Source: Anaerolineae bacterium (GTDB lineage: Bacteria > Chloroflexota > Anaerolineae > Aggregatilineales > UBA3940). Taken from it: a stretch of 35,603 nucleotides of DNA. The notes beneath the pieces were generated by a model. That model saw only the letters and a program-made list of their open reading frames with translations, searched no databases and was not told where the DNA came from. This document shows positions 16,398 to 23,656 of the stretch, in pieces. The DNA lies in contig JAFGLD010000045.1 of assembly GCA_016928235.1 (NCBI GenBank), positions 1 through 35,603 on the forward strand. The letters are read 5' to 3'. How positions within the stretch are numbered: the stretch's first letter is position 1; each line of letters starts with the position of its first letter. The position numbers and the translations under genes are program-made.

Positions 16398-16882
16398 GAT
16401 TTCAGGGTAAGGTTTGGCGGCATATCCCGGCAGGCGGGCAGCCACTGCACATCGGCTACATTCTCCGATCAGCAGGCCGGTGGAATCGGTGCGGCTTGTA
16501 TGGCTGTTTATATACATCTTTGTCGCAGCAGGGAGCTATTGCTGAATATCGAAAGTATTTAAAACAGGCTGGGATTGCCTCCGGCAGTGTCAGGCCAAGA
16601 GAAGTCGTTTCCATTACGGTAGACATCTCTCCTGTGTGTGATGTTACCGATGAGGCAGTGTCGCCCATTCCGCCGTCATCCCCTTTTTTGATTGGCGATT
16701 CCCCTGAAGATCTCGATCAGTGTCGTGCCCTTGCCGATTACTTTCGCTTGCAGGAATATGCAGGTCTGCTAGTCCCATCCTCAGCATTGAAGGGCGCAAG
16801 GAACCTCATCATCTATATCGATGGTTTGGCAGGCAGCATCATTTTAGATGAAGGGCCTGATCGGTTTCCAATAGAATCATAG
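16394..16882 (+). CDS. RES-domain toxin (NAD-consuming family)
   Basis: A 162-residue RES-domain protein starting at TTG 16394 and overlapping the antitoxin stop, which indicates translational coupling. The family motif is visible: VWRHIPAG near the start, then GRWNRCG with the conserved arginine, and LYTSLSQQGAIAEYRKYL with the conserved tyrosine and glutamate. Characterised relatives (MbcT of Mycobacterium tuberculosis, ResT of Pseudomonas putida) degrade NAD+. No ATG alternative exists near the expected N terminus. The two-gene cassette has its own promoter and is flanked by a transposase relic, consistent with horizontal arrival. Confidence 0.88.
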   Translation: MRFQGKVWRHIPAGGQPLHIGYILRSAGRWNRCGLYGCLYTSLSQQGAIAEYRKYLKQAGIASGSVRPREVVSITVDISPVCDVTDEAVSPIPPSSPFLIGDSPEDLDQCRALADYFRLQEYAGLLVPSSALKGARNLIIYIDGLAGSIILDEGPDRFPIES

Positions 16883-16886
16883 AAAG

Positions 16887-16901
16887 CCGTGATGATCACG
16901 G
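16887..16901. repeat. Perfect 15-bp inverted repeat after the RES toxin gene
   Basis: CCGTGAT-G-ATCACGG starts 5 bp after the toxin stop codon. There is no T-tract and the loop would be too small for an efficient terminator hairpin, so a protein-binding site is as likely as a terminator. Confidence 0.45.
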
Positions 16902-17061
16902 AGTATGCTTCGCGTGGCACTTTCTTCAACAGACTTTATCGGCAATAGGCGTGCTATGCGTAAAATCCGGTTTGTTTTATCTGTAACTCAGTTATTTCTG
17001 GATGCTACCCTACTTCCAACAGGCCACGATATTACACGGCCGCATCACGAAGACAAAGCCA

Positions 17062-17090
17062 TTGACAACCAGCCTAAAGCATCTTAAAAT
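17062..17090 (+). promoter_or_regulatory. Sigma70-type promoter upstream of the EF-G2 gene
   Basis: TTGACA (17062-17067), 17-bp spacer, TAAAAT (17085-17090). The predicted start near 17097 gives a leader of about 95 nt before ATG 17193. The 310-bp gap in which it lies (16883-17192) shows no other gene. Confidence 0.75.
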
Positions 17091-17192
17091 CCCCCATGCA
17101 TTCCAGGTATTAAGCACAAACCTATTATTCTCTATCGGCGCGATAACCCAACCCGGCCTGTCAAACTGACAATCTTTGGAGGCGATCCCATC

Positions 17193-19265
17193 ATGAAAGT
17201 TTATTCAACCGATCTGCTGCGCAATATTGCGCTGGTCTCTCATCAAGGAGCGGGCAAGACCTCAATGGTTGAAGCGATGCTCTTCAATGAAGGCGCGACA
17301 ACACGCATAGGCACCGTCGAGCAGGGCACGACTGTATCTGACCATGATGAAGAAGAGATCAAGCGTGGGCTTTCCCTCAGCACTGCGCTGATTGCGCTCG
17401 AAACAAACAATCTCAAGCTGAACATTCTCGATACACCTGGCTATACCGATTTTCAGGGCGAGGTAAAGAGTGCCTTGCACGTGGTTGATCTGGCGCTCAT
17501 AGCAGTGGATGGCAACGCCGGTGTCGAGGTTGGAACTGAGGTGTATTGGGGATTTGCTGACGAGTTTAACTTGCCCCGTATGGTTGTCGTCAATAAGATG
17601 GATCGGGATACCGTTCGCCGCCCCCAGGTTCTATTGGATGAGATGCAGAGCGTCCTGGGAGGTCGGTTTGTTGCATTGCAGCTTCCAATAGGCGAAGGGG
17701 GAACATTCCCCGGCGTGATCGATCTGCTGGCGATGAAGGCTCGCATGGGAGCTGATGGCGCCGAAGCAGAGATTCCGGCAGATCTAAAGGACGCGGCCGA
17801 CGAGGCTCGGATGGCGCTCATAGAGGCAGCTGCCGAGTCTGACGATGCTTTGTTGGAGAAATACTTTGATGTGGGCGAACTGACGGATGAGGAAGTCTGG
17901 CAGGGAGTCAAGGCCGGCTTGCTCAAACGGACGTTCGTGCCTGTTGTCTTTGCCTCTGCCACGGCTAATGTGGGAGTCAGAGTTCTCACCGATCTACTGG
18001 TGCGTATTGCGCCTGCGCCGACCGACCGCGAGCCGGTAAAGGCTCAACATGCCGCCAGCGGCGAACAGACTCTTGTTGCTGATGACAATGGCCCTCTGGT
18101 GACCTATATCTTCAAAACCATGGCAGACCCGTTTGTAGGCAAATTAACCTATTTCCGAGTTTTTTCGGGCCTGCTCAAAGCTGATAACCGTTATTACGAT
18201 CACTCCAAAGGCCAGGAAGAGCGTTTTGGTGGGCTCAGCTCAGCCCGCGGAAAAGAACAACTGCCTGTCGATACCATGCATGCCGGCGATATTGGCTCGG
18301 TGGCTAAACTGGGTCATGCTACGACAGGTGATACCATTGGCGACAAGGGGACTCCCATTACGATCGTCCAGCCCGATTATCCGAAGCCGGTCTACGCAGT
18401 GGCTGTCACGCCGGCCACCCAGGCTGATTCGGCCAAGATGGGTCCCATTTTGACCAGGCTGTGTGAAGAGGATGCGACGCTACAGTGGCACCAGGAAGCA
18501 GCCACGCGCGAGAGCATCCTGGAGGGGATGGGCGATGTCCATGTAGATGTTGCCATCAAGCGGGCAGCGCATCTGGGTGTCGGGCTGGAAACATCCGTGC
18601 CTGATGTTCCCTATCGGGAAACGATCACCAAGTCAAACTCAGATCAATACCGGCACAAGAAGCAGACCGGCGGCGCCGGTCAGTTTGCAGAGGTTCACCT
18701 GCGTGTCGAGCCCAAGGAGCGCGATACCGGGTTTGAGTTCGCCAATGAGGTTTTTGGCGGCGCTATCTCGCAATCTTTTATGCCGTCGATAGAAAAAGGG
18801 ATCAAGAGTGTCTTAGAAAATGGGGTCATGGCGGGCTACCCCGTTGTCGATGTAAAAGCCGTTGTTTACGACGGTAAGATGCACCCGGTTGACTCGAAGG
18901 ATATTGCCTTCCAGATCGCCGGCCGTGAGGGCTTCAAGCTGGCATTTAATGGTGCCGGGCCTGTCTTGCTGGAGCCGGTTATGAAGCTGCGGGTGACCGT
19001 GCCGGAGGGCGATATGGGATCGGCGATTGGCGATCTGACCACCCGCCGTGCCCAGGTTCAGGGGACTGAGACAATCAGCGGACGAGCAGTGATCACTGCT
19101 CAGGCGCCGCTGGCCGAGATCCAGCGTTACAGCAACGATCTACGATCCTTTACCCAGGGGCGTGGCGTCTATACGCTGGAGCTTTCGCACTACCAGCAGG
19201 TTCCTTCCCATATTGCCGACCAGATTATTGCCAGTCGGAAGAAAGAGAAAGAAGCCGAAGAATAG
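17193..19265 (+). CDS. Elongation factor G-like GTPase (EF-G2 paralogue)
   Basis: A 690-residue translational GTPase with all EF-G domains. G1 is SHQGAGKTS, G2 lies in KRGLSLST, G3 is DTPGYTDF, G4 is NKMD and G5 lies in FASAT. The catalytic histidine of canonical EF-G (DTPGHVDF) is Tyr84 here, as is usual in the FusA2/EF-G2 subfamily, which suggests slow or altered GTP hydrolysis. Domains III-V follow, including GGAGQFAEVHLRVEP (domain IV, where canonical EF-G reads GGxGQ[FY]) and VPEGDMGSAIGDLTTRRAQV (domain V). Its role, whether translocation under special conditions or recycling, is not settled for the subfamily. TTGGAGG lies 9-10 nt before ATG 17193. It is monocistronic, with its own promoter and a strong terminator. 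Confidence 0.93.
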   Translation: MKVYSTDLLRNIALVSHQGAGKTSMVEAMLFNEGATTRIGTVEQGTTVSDHDEEEIKRGLSLSTALIALETNNLKLNILDTPGYTDFQGEVKSALHVVDLALIAVDGNAGVEVGTEVYWGFADEFNLPRMVVVNKMDRDTVRRPQVLLDEMQSVLGGRFVALQLPIGEGGTFPGVIDLLAMKARMGADGAEAEIPADLKDAADEARMALIEAAAESDDALLEKYFDVGELTDEEVWQGVKAGLLKRTFVPVVFASATANVGVRVLTDLLVRIAPAPTDREPVKAQHAASGEQTLVADDNGPLVTYIFKTMADPFVGKLTYFRVFSGLLKADNRYYDHSKGQEERFGGLSSARGKEQLPVDTMHAGDIGSVAKLGHATTGDTIGDKGTPITIVQPDYPKPVYAVAVTPATQADSAKMGPILTRLCEEDATLQWHQEAATRESILEGMGDVHVDVAIKRAAHLGVGLETSVPDVPYRETITKSNSDQYRHKKQTGGAGQFAEVHLRVEPKERDTGFEFANEVFGGAISQSFMPSIEKGIKSVLENGVMAGYPVVDVKAVVYDGKMHPVDSKDIAFQIAGREGFKLAFNGAGPVLLEPVMKLRVTVPEGDMGSAIGDLTTRRAQVQGTETISGRAVITAQAPLAEIQRYSNDLRSFTQGRGVYTLELSHYQQVPSHIADQIIASRKKEKEAEE

Positions 19266-19289
19266 CCGGTTTCGGGTTTTGTACTATAA

Positions 19290-19322
19290 AACCGGGCCAC
19301 TCTACAATCGAGTGGCCCGGTT
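19290..19322. terminator. Bidirectional rho-independent terminator
   Basis: A 13-bp perfect stem, AACCGGGCCACTC pairing with GAGTGGCCCGGTT, closes a 7-nt loop. On the plus strand it is followed by GGTTTTAT, and on the minus strand by TTTATAGT after the stem's own TT. It can therefore serve both the EF-G2 gene (stop 19265) and the convergent TPR gene (stop 19358). Confidence 0.92.
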
Positions 19323-19357
19323 GGTTTTATGTCTTCGTAAGAAAAAAGGATTTGAGG

Positions 19358-19909
19358 CTACATCCCTAGTGCTTTCATGCGCAGCTTCAGTAGTGTCCTA
19401 AGCCATTTTTGCCGGATAGATGGTTTTGGTATTATTCTCAGACCCGCCTCGTACGACGTTACGCCATCGATGCGTTTTCCGGCATCGAACTGCGCGATTC
19501 CCAGGGTCATCAGGATCTCGCCCTGCTTCTCCAGATCACCGATTTCGCCAAAGATATCGGCCGATTTTTTGTATGCTTCCAGTGTCTTTTCTAAATCGCC
19601 CTGCTTCTTGTAGATCGGCGCCAGATTTCCGAGTGCCTGGGCCTCCCGGTCACGGTCACCAAGCTCGACGAAGATCGCCATGGCCTCTTCGAGCATCCGG
19701 GCAGCTTCCGGTAACCGTCCTTCGACGCGATGGATGACGCCGATGTTGTTGAGCATCTCGGCCATCGCCAACTTTTGCCCCTCTTTTTCGAAGCCCTGCC
19801 GGGCCAATTCGAATTGCTCGATCGCTTCTTGATAAGCGCCGTCTTCAAACAGGCGCAGCCCCTCTTCCTTTAATTTGTTTGCTTCGTTTGTCATGTCCCT
19901 CTTGTCCAT
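19358..19909 (-). CDS. TPR-repeat protein
   Basis: A 183-residue helical protein made of about four tetratricopeptide repeats. Repeats begin near residues 9, 49, 89 and 129 and show the W/L-G-Y-A-F-P pattern, for example GLRLFEDGAYQEAIEQFELA, IGVIHRVEGRLPEAARMLEE, and LAPIYKKQGDLEKTLEAYKK. Such repeats mediate protein-protein contacts; no partner can be named. The start may be ATG 19909 or, with AAGAGGG immediately upstream, ATG 19894. No signal peptide is present. It converges on the EF-G2 gene and shares its terminator. A basic C-terminal tail (KWLRTLLKLRMKALGM) follows the last repeat. Confidence 0.85.
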   Translation of the reverse strand: MDKRDMTNEANKLKEEGLRLFEDGAYQEAIEQFELARQGFEKEGQKLAMAEMLNNIGVIHRVEGRLPEAARMLEEAMAIFVELGDRDREAQALGNLAPIYKKQGDLEKTLEAYKKSADIFGEIGDLEKQGEILMTLGIAQFDAGKRIDGVTSYEAGLRIIPKPSIRQKWLRTLLKLRMKALGM

Positions 19910-19938
19910 TCAATTGTAATGATCTGCTCTCGACTTCT

Positions 19939-19964
19939 CTGGTATTCCCATGTTCCCATACCAG
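19939..19964. promoter_or_regulatory. Inverted repeat CTGGTAT-N12-ATACCAG, candidate operator
   Basis: Perfect 7-bp arms separated by 12 bp lie 30 bp upstream of the TPR start and 17 bp before a plus-strand TATAAT box at 19981-19986. The spacing would suit a dimeric regulator bound on one DNA face. The double-HTH gene nearby is a candidate binder; this is an inference. Confidence 0.4.
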
Positions 19965-20020
19965 GCTGCCGACTGTCGGTTATAATTGCGGTATTGAACA
20001 AGGCAATATCGGAGGCTGCA

Positions 20021-20050
20021 TTGAACACCAATCTCCATTCCTGGCCGTGA
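20021..20050 (+). other. Possible 9-codon leader ORF (TTG start) with strong ribosome-binding site
   Basis: A TATAAT box (19981-19986) is followed by GGAGG (20011-20015) and, 5 nt later, TTG opening the frame MNTNLHSWP, which stops at TGA 20048-20050. It ends 5 bp before the stop of the convergent HTH gene. It could be a tiny peptide, the leftover start of a lost gene, or chance. Confidence 0.25.
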
Positions 20051-20054
20051 CGGC

Positions 20055-20741
20055 CTAGAAGGTGATCTCCAGGATACTCTCAGCAATGGTTCGCAGCTCT
20101 TCGACCTTCATATCGCTGAGACGCATGGCCAGATCCAGGTAGCTGCGGTTGATGGGGCGCAGCATAAATGCGCGCAGCTTCGGTGGAAGCTCCTGGAAAG
20201 CATCGAATTCATCTTGTGCTTGCAGCCAATTCCCGATTGGCCCATGCTCGTCGAGCAGGTCTTCCATGCCACACCGCAAGGCGCGGACCAGCAGTTCCAG
20301 CTCGCTCACCGGCAGATCGACATCACCCTGTTCGATGCCTTGAATGCGACTCACCCTCAAGCCCGACTTCTCGGCAGCCTGCTCGATGGTCATTTCCGAT
20401 TCTTCCCGCTGCTGCCGCAATCTGATGCCAATGATCTTCTGCCGGAGCATGAGTAACTCGGGTGCCCGGTCCTCGAGATCGTGGCCACGCCGTGTCGCCG
20501 AAAGAGACTCGGTGCCCCAGAAGTGCTTGATGGGGACGTTGAAGGCGTAAGACAGTATCTCGAGCTGGGGAAGAGACGGAGATTGGCGACCTGTCTCGTA
20601 GGAAGCGTACTGTTCGGGTGTGATCCCTAACAGTTTGGCGCACTCTAATGGTGTGTGCCCCGACGCCTGGCGCGCTTCCTGAATCAACACACCCAGTATC
20701 CGGTTCTTGATCTGGAACAGTTCTTGTACGTTGGCTCCCAT
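20055..20741 (-). CDS. Transcriptional regulator with two Xre-type helix-turn-helix domains
   Basis: A 228-residue protein from ATG 20741. The first HTH (residues about 15-75) includes ASGHTPLECAKLLGITPEQY and ASYETGRQSPSLPQLEILSY. The second (about 105-160) includes QREESEMTIEQAAEKSGLRV and SRIQGIEQGDVDLPVSELEL. A C-terminal helical part of about 65 residues has no recognised domain. The frame is open upstream to 20948, but a near-perfect promoter at 20791-20819 starts transcription near 20784, downstream of most of that extension, which supports 20741 as the start. The target is unknown; two HTH units in one chain suggest binding to direct or asymmetric repeats. Confidence 0.88.
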   Translation of the reverse strand: MGANVQELFQIKNRILGVLIQEARQASGHTPLECAKLLGITPEQYASYETGRQSPSLPQLEILSYAFNVPIKHFWGTESLSATRRGHDLEDRAPELLMLRQKIIGIRLRQQREESEMTIEQAAEKSGLRVSRIQGIEQGDVDLPVSELELLVRALRCGMEDLLDEHGPIGNWLQAQDEFDAFQELPPKLRAFMLRPINRSYLDLAMRLSDMKVEELRTIAESILEITF

Positions 20742-20790
20742 AGATAGCCCTGCTTTCCAGTATGTATAAATGCGCGTACCTTCTGCTGGC

Positions 20791-20819
20791 ATTATAGTTG
20801 CCAACCCAGGCTGTGTCAA
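20791..20819 (-). promoter_or_regulatory. Consensus sigma70-type promoter of the double-HTH gene
   Basis: On the minus strand TTGACA (20814-20819), exactly 17 bp, then TATAAT (20791-20796). Both hexamers are perfect. The expected start point near 20784 gives a leader of about 43 nt to ATG 20741. Confidence 0.88.
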
Positions 20820-21200
20820 ACGAGTGCATTCATTGGGTGCATCCAAGATCTGCCAGGCAGTATTGGGAAAGTAGCTGAAGGCATAACATGAAGGTTCACA
20901 AGGATGGATTGTTCTGGCAGGGGAGCGAGCATTTATCGTTTGGGACAAGGGTCATTCCCGCTTCTGCGGGAATGACATGAGTCATAACCAAGAGTATCGA
21001 GATCAAACGGATCTGTGCATCACGTTTTCCCGCTTTGGCAACAAAGTCGCTCTGAGAACCAGGCAACATGCTTGATGGTGTGCATCGATGGAGATTGGAA
21101 CCGCGAGTTACGCATAGAAAATAGTCCACCAGTCCAGGGCAGTTGGCTCTTGATCTACGCTCAAATCTGATTTATGTCCGGATTTCACCCCAAAGAGTTT
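20820..21200. other. Intergenic region with one palindrome, no gene supported
   Basis: About 380 bp lie between the promoter of the HTH gene and the stop of the TerD-like-domain gene. The only structure I can support is the palindrome at 20951-20976. Short minus-strand frames here lack ribosome-binding sites and domains. Confidence 0.45.
20951..20976. repeat. Perfect dRS3-like palindrome
   Basis: GTCATTCCCGC-TTCT-GCGGGAATGAC has perfect 11-bp arms and a 4-nt loop, with the same ATTCCC-N8-GGGAAT core as the copies at 12965 and 34157. It is the tightest version in the window and could also act as a hairpin in RNA. Confidence 0.8.
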
Positions 21201-23081
21201 CTAAGCTGAGATTGTTTCATGCCGTGGTTTGAGCAAGTCGATGATCGTTGACTTATCTAGCGCCTCCGGAGAAAGATTGATATGTTGACCGTCCGGCACT
21301 GCGTCGACGATATTGGCGCCGGCCATGGTCAAAATCTCCCCAAAATCCAGAGAATTGATCAGGCTGTTTACCAGGTATCTTCTCGTTTGGGTCGACTGGT
21401 CGCCATGGCAAGAAGTGATGGAATTTCCCGTGCTCACTTTGGCAAAATACACCCGATTTTCACCATCGACATTCACGATCAAGCCCAGGACAGTCTGTCT
21501 TTGAGTGATGGTGATGTTGGCAGCGGCAACAATGTTGTTGACATCGATCATGTAATTTCTGCCAAAGCTTGTCGGGTTTTCGTGGGCGGCCATCACTCGA
21601 CAGGCTACTTCGTCGCCTCTCCGAAAATTGTAATAATTAACCACCAGTATTCTCGCTTCCTGCTCGCCCTGTTTGAGATAGAAAAGCTCAGACGCGCCAT
21701 GTGGTGCTGGGGCATCGGTCATATCTCCGGAAAACAAAACCTCTCTGTCCTTTGAGCGATAGGATGCATCCCACCCTATTTTGCCGGATTCGCCGATCAC
21801 GGACAGATCCAGATCTACCCGATTTTCATCATTAACCCAATGGATACCTACAACTAAATCTTGGGGTATCGAAACATAGCTCCCGGTAGGCAGGTGACCG
21901 GTGAATTGCTTTTCCGTTGCCGGTAAAGCATAACTGACATGGGATGGAATGTAGATGGTTTTACCTTCCACATTTTTCCGAATATCTTCGGTAATAGACA
22001 GAAGAACAATATCCAATGCCAGCCGGGTAATTTTCCCTACCTGGTTTGGCCACTCAAATTCTGTTACCCATCCGCGTCCATTTCTGACCCGATAAACAAT
22101 CTCGTTGCCGGCATGAAGGCGATAGTTGAGAGCATAAGCCAGACGGATTTTACGAAAGATGCTTGCTTTATCTAGCCGCTGCCTTAAAGCATCCATATCT
22201 AACTTGCGGTGCTTGATTTGGGATGTGACACTGTTCAAGTAATCTTCGGATATCGGCGTATGTAATTTGGGTGCGTTTTTCCGTAACTGATTGAAAAACG
22301 TCTTATGGCGCGAGATTGACTTCATGGCCAGAAATAATGGTTTATAGCGATAGAAGATAGAGGCCAGGTTGTCCGGCGCATCCTGAAGCAAGACATCCAG
22401 GAATTTTCCGTTTGAGCTTTTGATTTTTTCGATCAGATAATCATTCTTGATCAGCAGTGATTCGTCTGTGAGCTTGCTGACCAGGTGGCGCAAAAACTCT
22501 TCCGGATCAGAAGGCACCAGGTTGTAAAAATCATAAAGCAGCGCCTTCAATTCCCGGTTACCTATTGCTTGAACAAAGCCACTGTCATAACGATTGGCTT
22601 TGACAATGGTCATCATATCATCCAGTGTGTCTTGCGCCAAGGCAATGCCTGACCCCAGATTGACAAGCCTGTCGAGAATTTCTTGAGCCGTCATCGCTTT
22701 GATAACGACCAACGGAATGTCATCACGAAGAGCTGGCAGCTCTAAAATCTCACGTGGAATATAGACGGCATCTTCCCGGTAGACACCGAGGGATTCAAAT
22801 CCATATGTTGTGAAGTAATGGATGATCTGTTGGATAACCAGCGACTCAACCGAGGCGTCCTGAATGATCGACCAGGATTTATGGAAAGCCGCGTTCGCCT
22901 TTTCACCGGAAATACCAACAACACTTTCGATTACATCCAGTAATTCCGGGTCTGGCCGAACGGCAGGGTCGAGAATATAGCCGTTTCGGATTGTTCGCTC
23001 GAGAACAGCCTGAGAAGCAAGGTTATTTTGCTTGTCATCAACCTGAACAGCATTGAATAACCGCAGCGTTGCAGAATTCAT
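21201..23081 (-). CDS. Large protein with TerD-like C-terminal region (MXAN_6230/SCO0930-like)
   Basis: A 626-residue soluble protein. Residues about 100-400 are helical, with blocks such as LLYDFYNLVPSDPEEFLRHL and NLASIFYRYKPLFLAMKS. Residues about 400-540 look like a TerD-type beta-sandwich: IPSHVSYALPATEKQFTGHL, then NRVDLDLSVIGESGKIGWDA and LFSGDMTDAPAPHGASELFY. TerD-like domains bind calcium through acidic residues and occur in stress-response systems. The overall layout resembles, as I recall it, proteins annotated as MXAN_6230/SCO0930 family, whose function is unknown. ATG 23081 is preferred over ATG 23087 because AAAAGGG then has a 7-nt spacer. No transmembrane segment. It lies directly downstream of the interrupted tRNA and its hairpin and may be co-transcribed with them. 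Confidence 0.75.
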   Translation of the reverse strand: MNSATLRLFNAVQVDDKQNNLASQAVLERTIRNGYILDPAVRPDPELLDVIESVVGISGEKANAAFHKSWSIIQDASVESLVIQQIIHYFTTYGFESLGVYREDAVYIPREILELPALRDDIPLVVIKAMTAQEILDRLVNLGSGIALAQDTLDDMMTIVKANRYDSGFVQAIGNRELKALLYDFYNLVPSDPEEFLRHLVSKLTDESLLIKNDYLIEKIKSSNGKFLDVLLQDAPDNLASIFYRYKPLFLAMKSISRHKTFFNQLRKNAPKLHTPISEDYLNSVTSQIKHRKLDMDALRQRLDKASIFRKIRLAYALNYRLHAGNEIVYRVRNGRGWVTEFEWPNQVGKITRLALDIVLLSITEDIRKNVEGKTIYIPSHVSYALPATEKQFTGHLPTGSYVSIPQDLVVGIHWVNDENRVDLDLSVIGESGKIGWDASYRSKDREVLFSGDMTDAPAPHGASELFYLKQGEQEARILVVNYYNFRRGDEVACRVMAAHENPTSFGRNYMIDVNNIVAAANITITQRQTVLGLIVNVDGENRVYFAKVSTGNSITSCHGDQSTQTRRYLVNSLINSLDFGEILTMAGANIVDAVPDGQHINLSPEALDKSTIIDLLKPRHETISA

Positions 23082-23104
23082 AATCATACCCTTTTGAGAA
23101 TAAA

Positions 23105-23154
23105 GGGGGGCGAGAGGTAATCTTGGAATGTGTCAGGAACCTCTTGTGCCCCCC
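23105..23154 (-). terminator. Strong hairpin 3' of the tRNA, terminator- or attenuator-like
   Basis: On the minus strand GGGGGGC-ACA-AGAGGT pairs with ACCTCT-C-GCCCCCC around a loop of about 20 nt, and TTTATTCT follows. It starts 6 nt after the tRNA and ends about 24 nt before the start codon of the next gene. It could end the tRNA transcript or control read-through into the TerD-like gene. Confidence 0.6.
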
Positions 23155-23159
23155 TGTAA

Positions 23160-23272
23160 TGGGGAAGGCAGGATTTGAACCTGCAGCCTCCGGGGCCCCT
23201 TATTCTAAGGAACCCTCTGTGCCTTTGGCGGAGAGTAAACAGCCCGGCGCTCTGCCATTGAGCTACTTCCCC
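23160..23272 (-). tRNA. tRNA-like gene, probably tRNA-Asn(GTT), with 41-nt insertion in the anticodon loop
   Basis: On the minus strand a full cloverleaf frame is present: acceptor GGGGAAG/CTTCCCC, D-arm GCTC-AATGGCA-GAGC, anticodon stem CCGGG/CCCGG, variable AGGCT, T-arm GCAGG-TTCAAAT-CCTGC, discriminator A. The anticodon loop is 48 nt instead of 7. It starts CTGTTTA, which would be a normal loop with anticodon GTT, and then has 41 extra nt. These contain two hairpins: CTCT-CC-GCC-AAA-GGC-AC-AGAG and CCTTA-GAA-TAAGG. The insertion is far too short for a group I intron, the usual bacterial tRNA intron. A73 is atypical for tRNA-Asn, where G73 is the rule. It is either a novel spliced tRNA or a disrupted one. 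Confidence 0.65.
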
Positions 23273-23274
23273 AA

Positions 23275-23334
23275 ATGGGCGAGGAGTAACAATAAAACCC
23301 TGCGGGTTTTTGATAAGGAACTCCCTGTGCCCAT
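23275..23334 (-). repeat. Nested hairpin immediately 5' of the tRNA
   Basis: On the minus strand ATGGGC...GCCCAT and GGAGT...ACTCC enclose an inner perfect hairpin AAAACCC-GCA-GGGTTTT. The element ends 2 nt before the mature tRNA 5' end. Its GGCACAGGGAGTTCCTTA segment resembles segments in the tRNA insertion and in the downstream hairpin. The inner hairpin is terminator-like (GGGTTTTATT), which would be odd upstream of the tRNA unless transcription starts after it. Confidence 0.6.
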
Positions 23335-23656
23335 AACTACCTATTGTTGTTCCGGCGCTATAAATGATACACACCCTCAACGCGCAAAGTTCGATCGGGT
23401 TGATGAACCTGTTGGTTGTCGATTCTACCCTCCCGCAAGTGCCGCTTGTAGCAGATCACTCTTGAAAACACAGGCGTATAGTCCACATTAACTGCGAACC
23501 TTACTTACCCATCCTCTGTACGTTGGGCGATATAGTCGTAGTGGGCAGTTTCGTGTGAACGGATCGCAGACGCGCTTGTTAGCCGCCCGAATTGCATTGC
23601 CCAACGGATTCAGTTTGGGAAAAGACGTGTATGAACAAAACATTTGCGGTCTCGAT
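23335..23656. other. Intergenic region, nothing recognisable
   Basis: This stretch lies between the tRNA-proximal hairpin and the stop of the GT39-like gene. I see no gene, no strong hairpin and no consensus promoter pair. The tRNA promoter should lie in its left part, but I cannot assign it. Confidence 0.35.

Noticed and set aside
20742..20948. N-terminal extension of the double-HTH regulator
   Set aside because: Most of it lies upstream of the start point predicted from the consensus promoter at 20791-20819.
23160..23272. Class II tRNA with a long variable arm (Leu, Ser, Tyr) or tRNA-Sec
   Set aside because: The extra sequence lies between the two halves of the anticodon stem, not between the anticodon stem and T-arm; the variable loop is a normal 5 nt.
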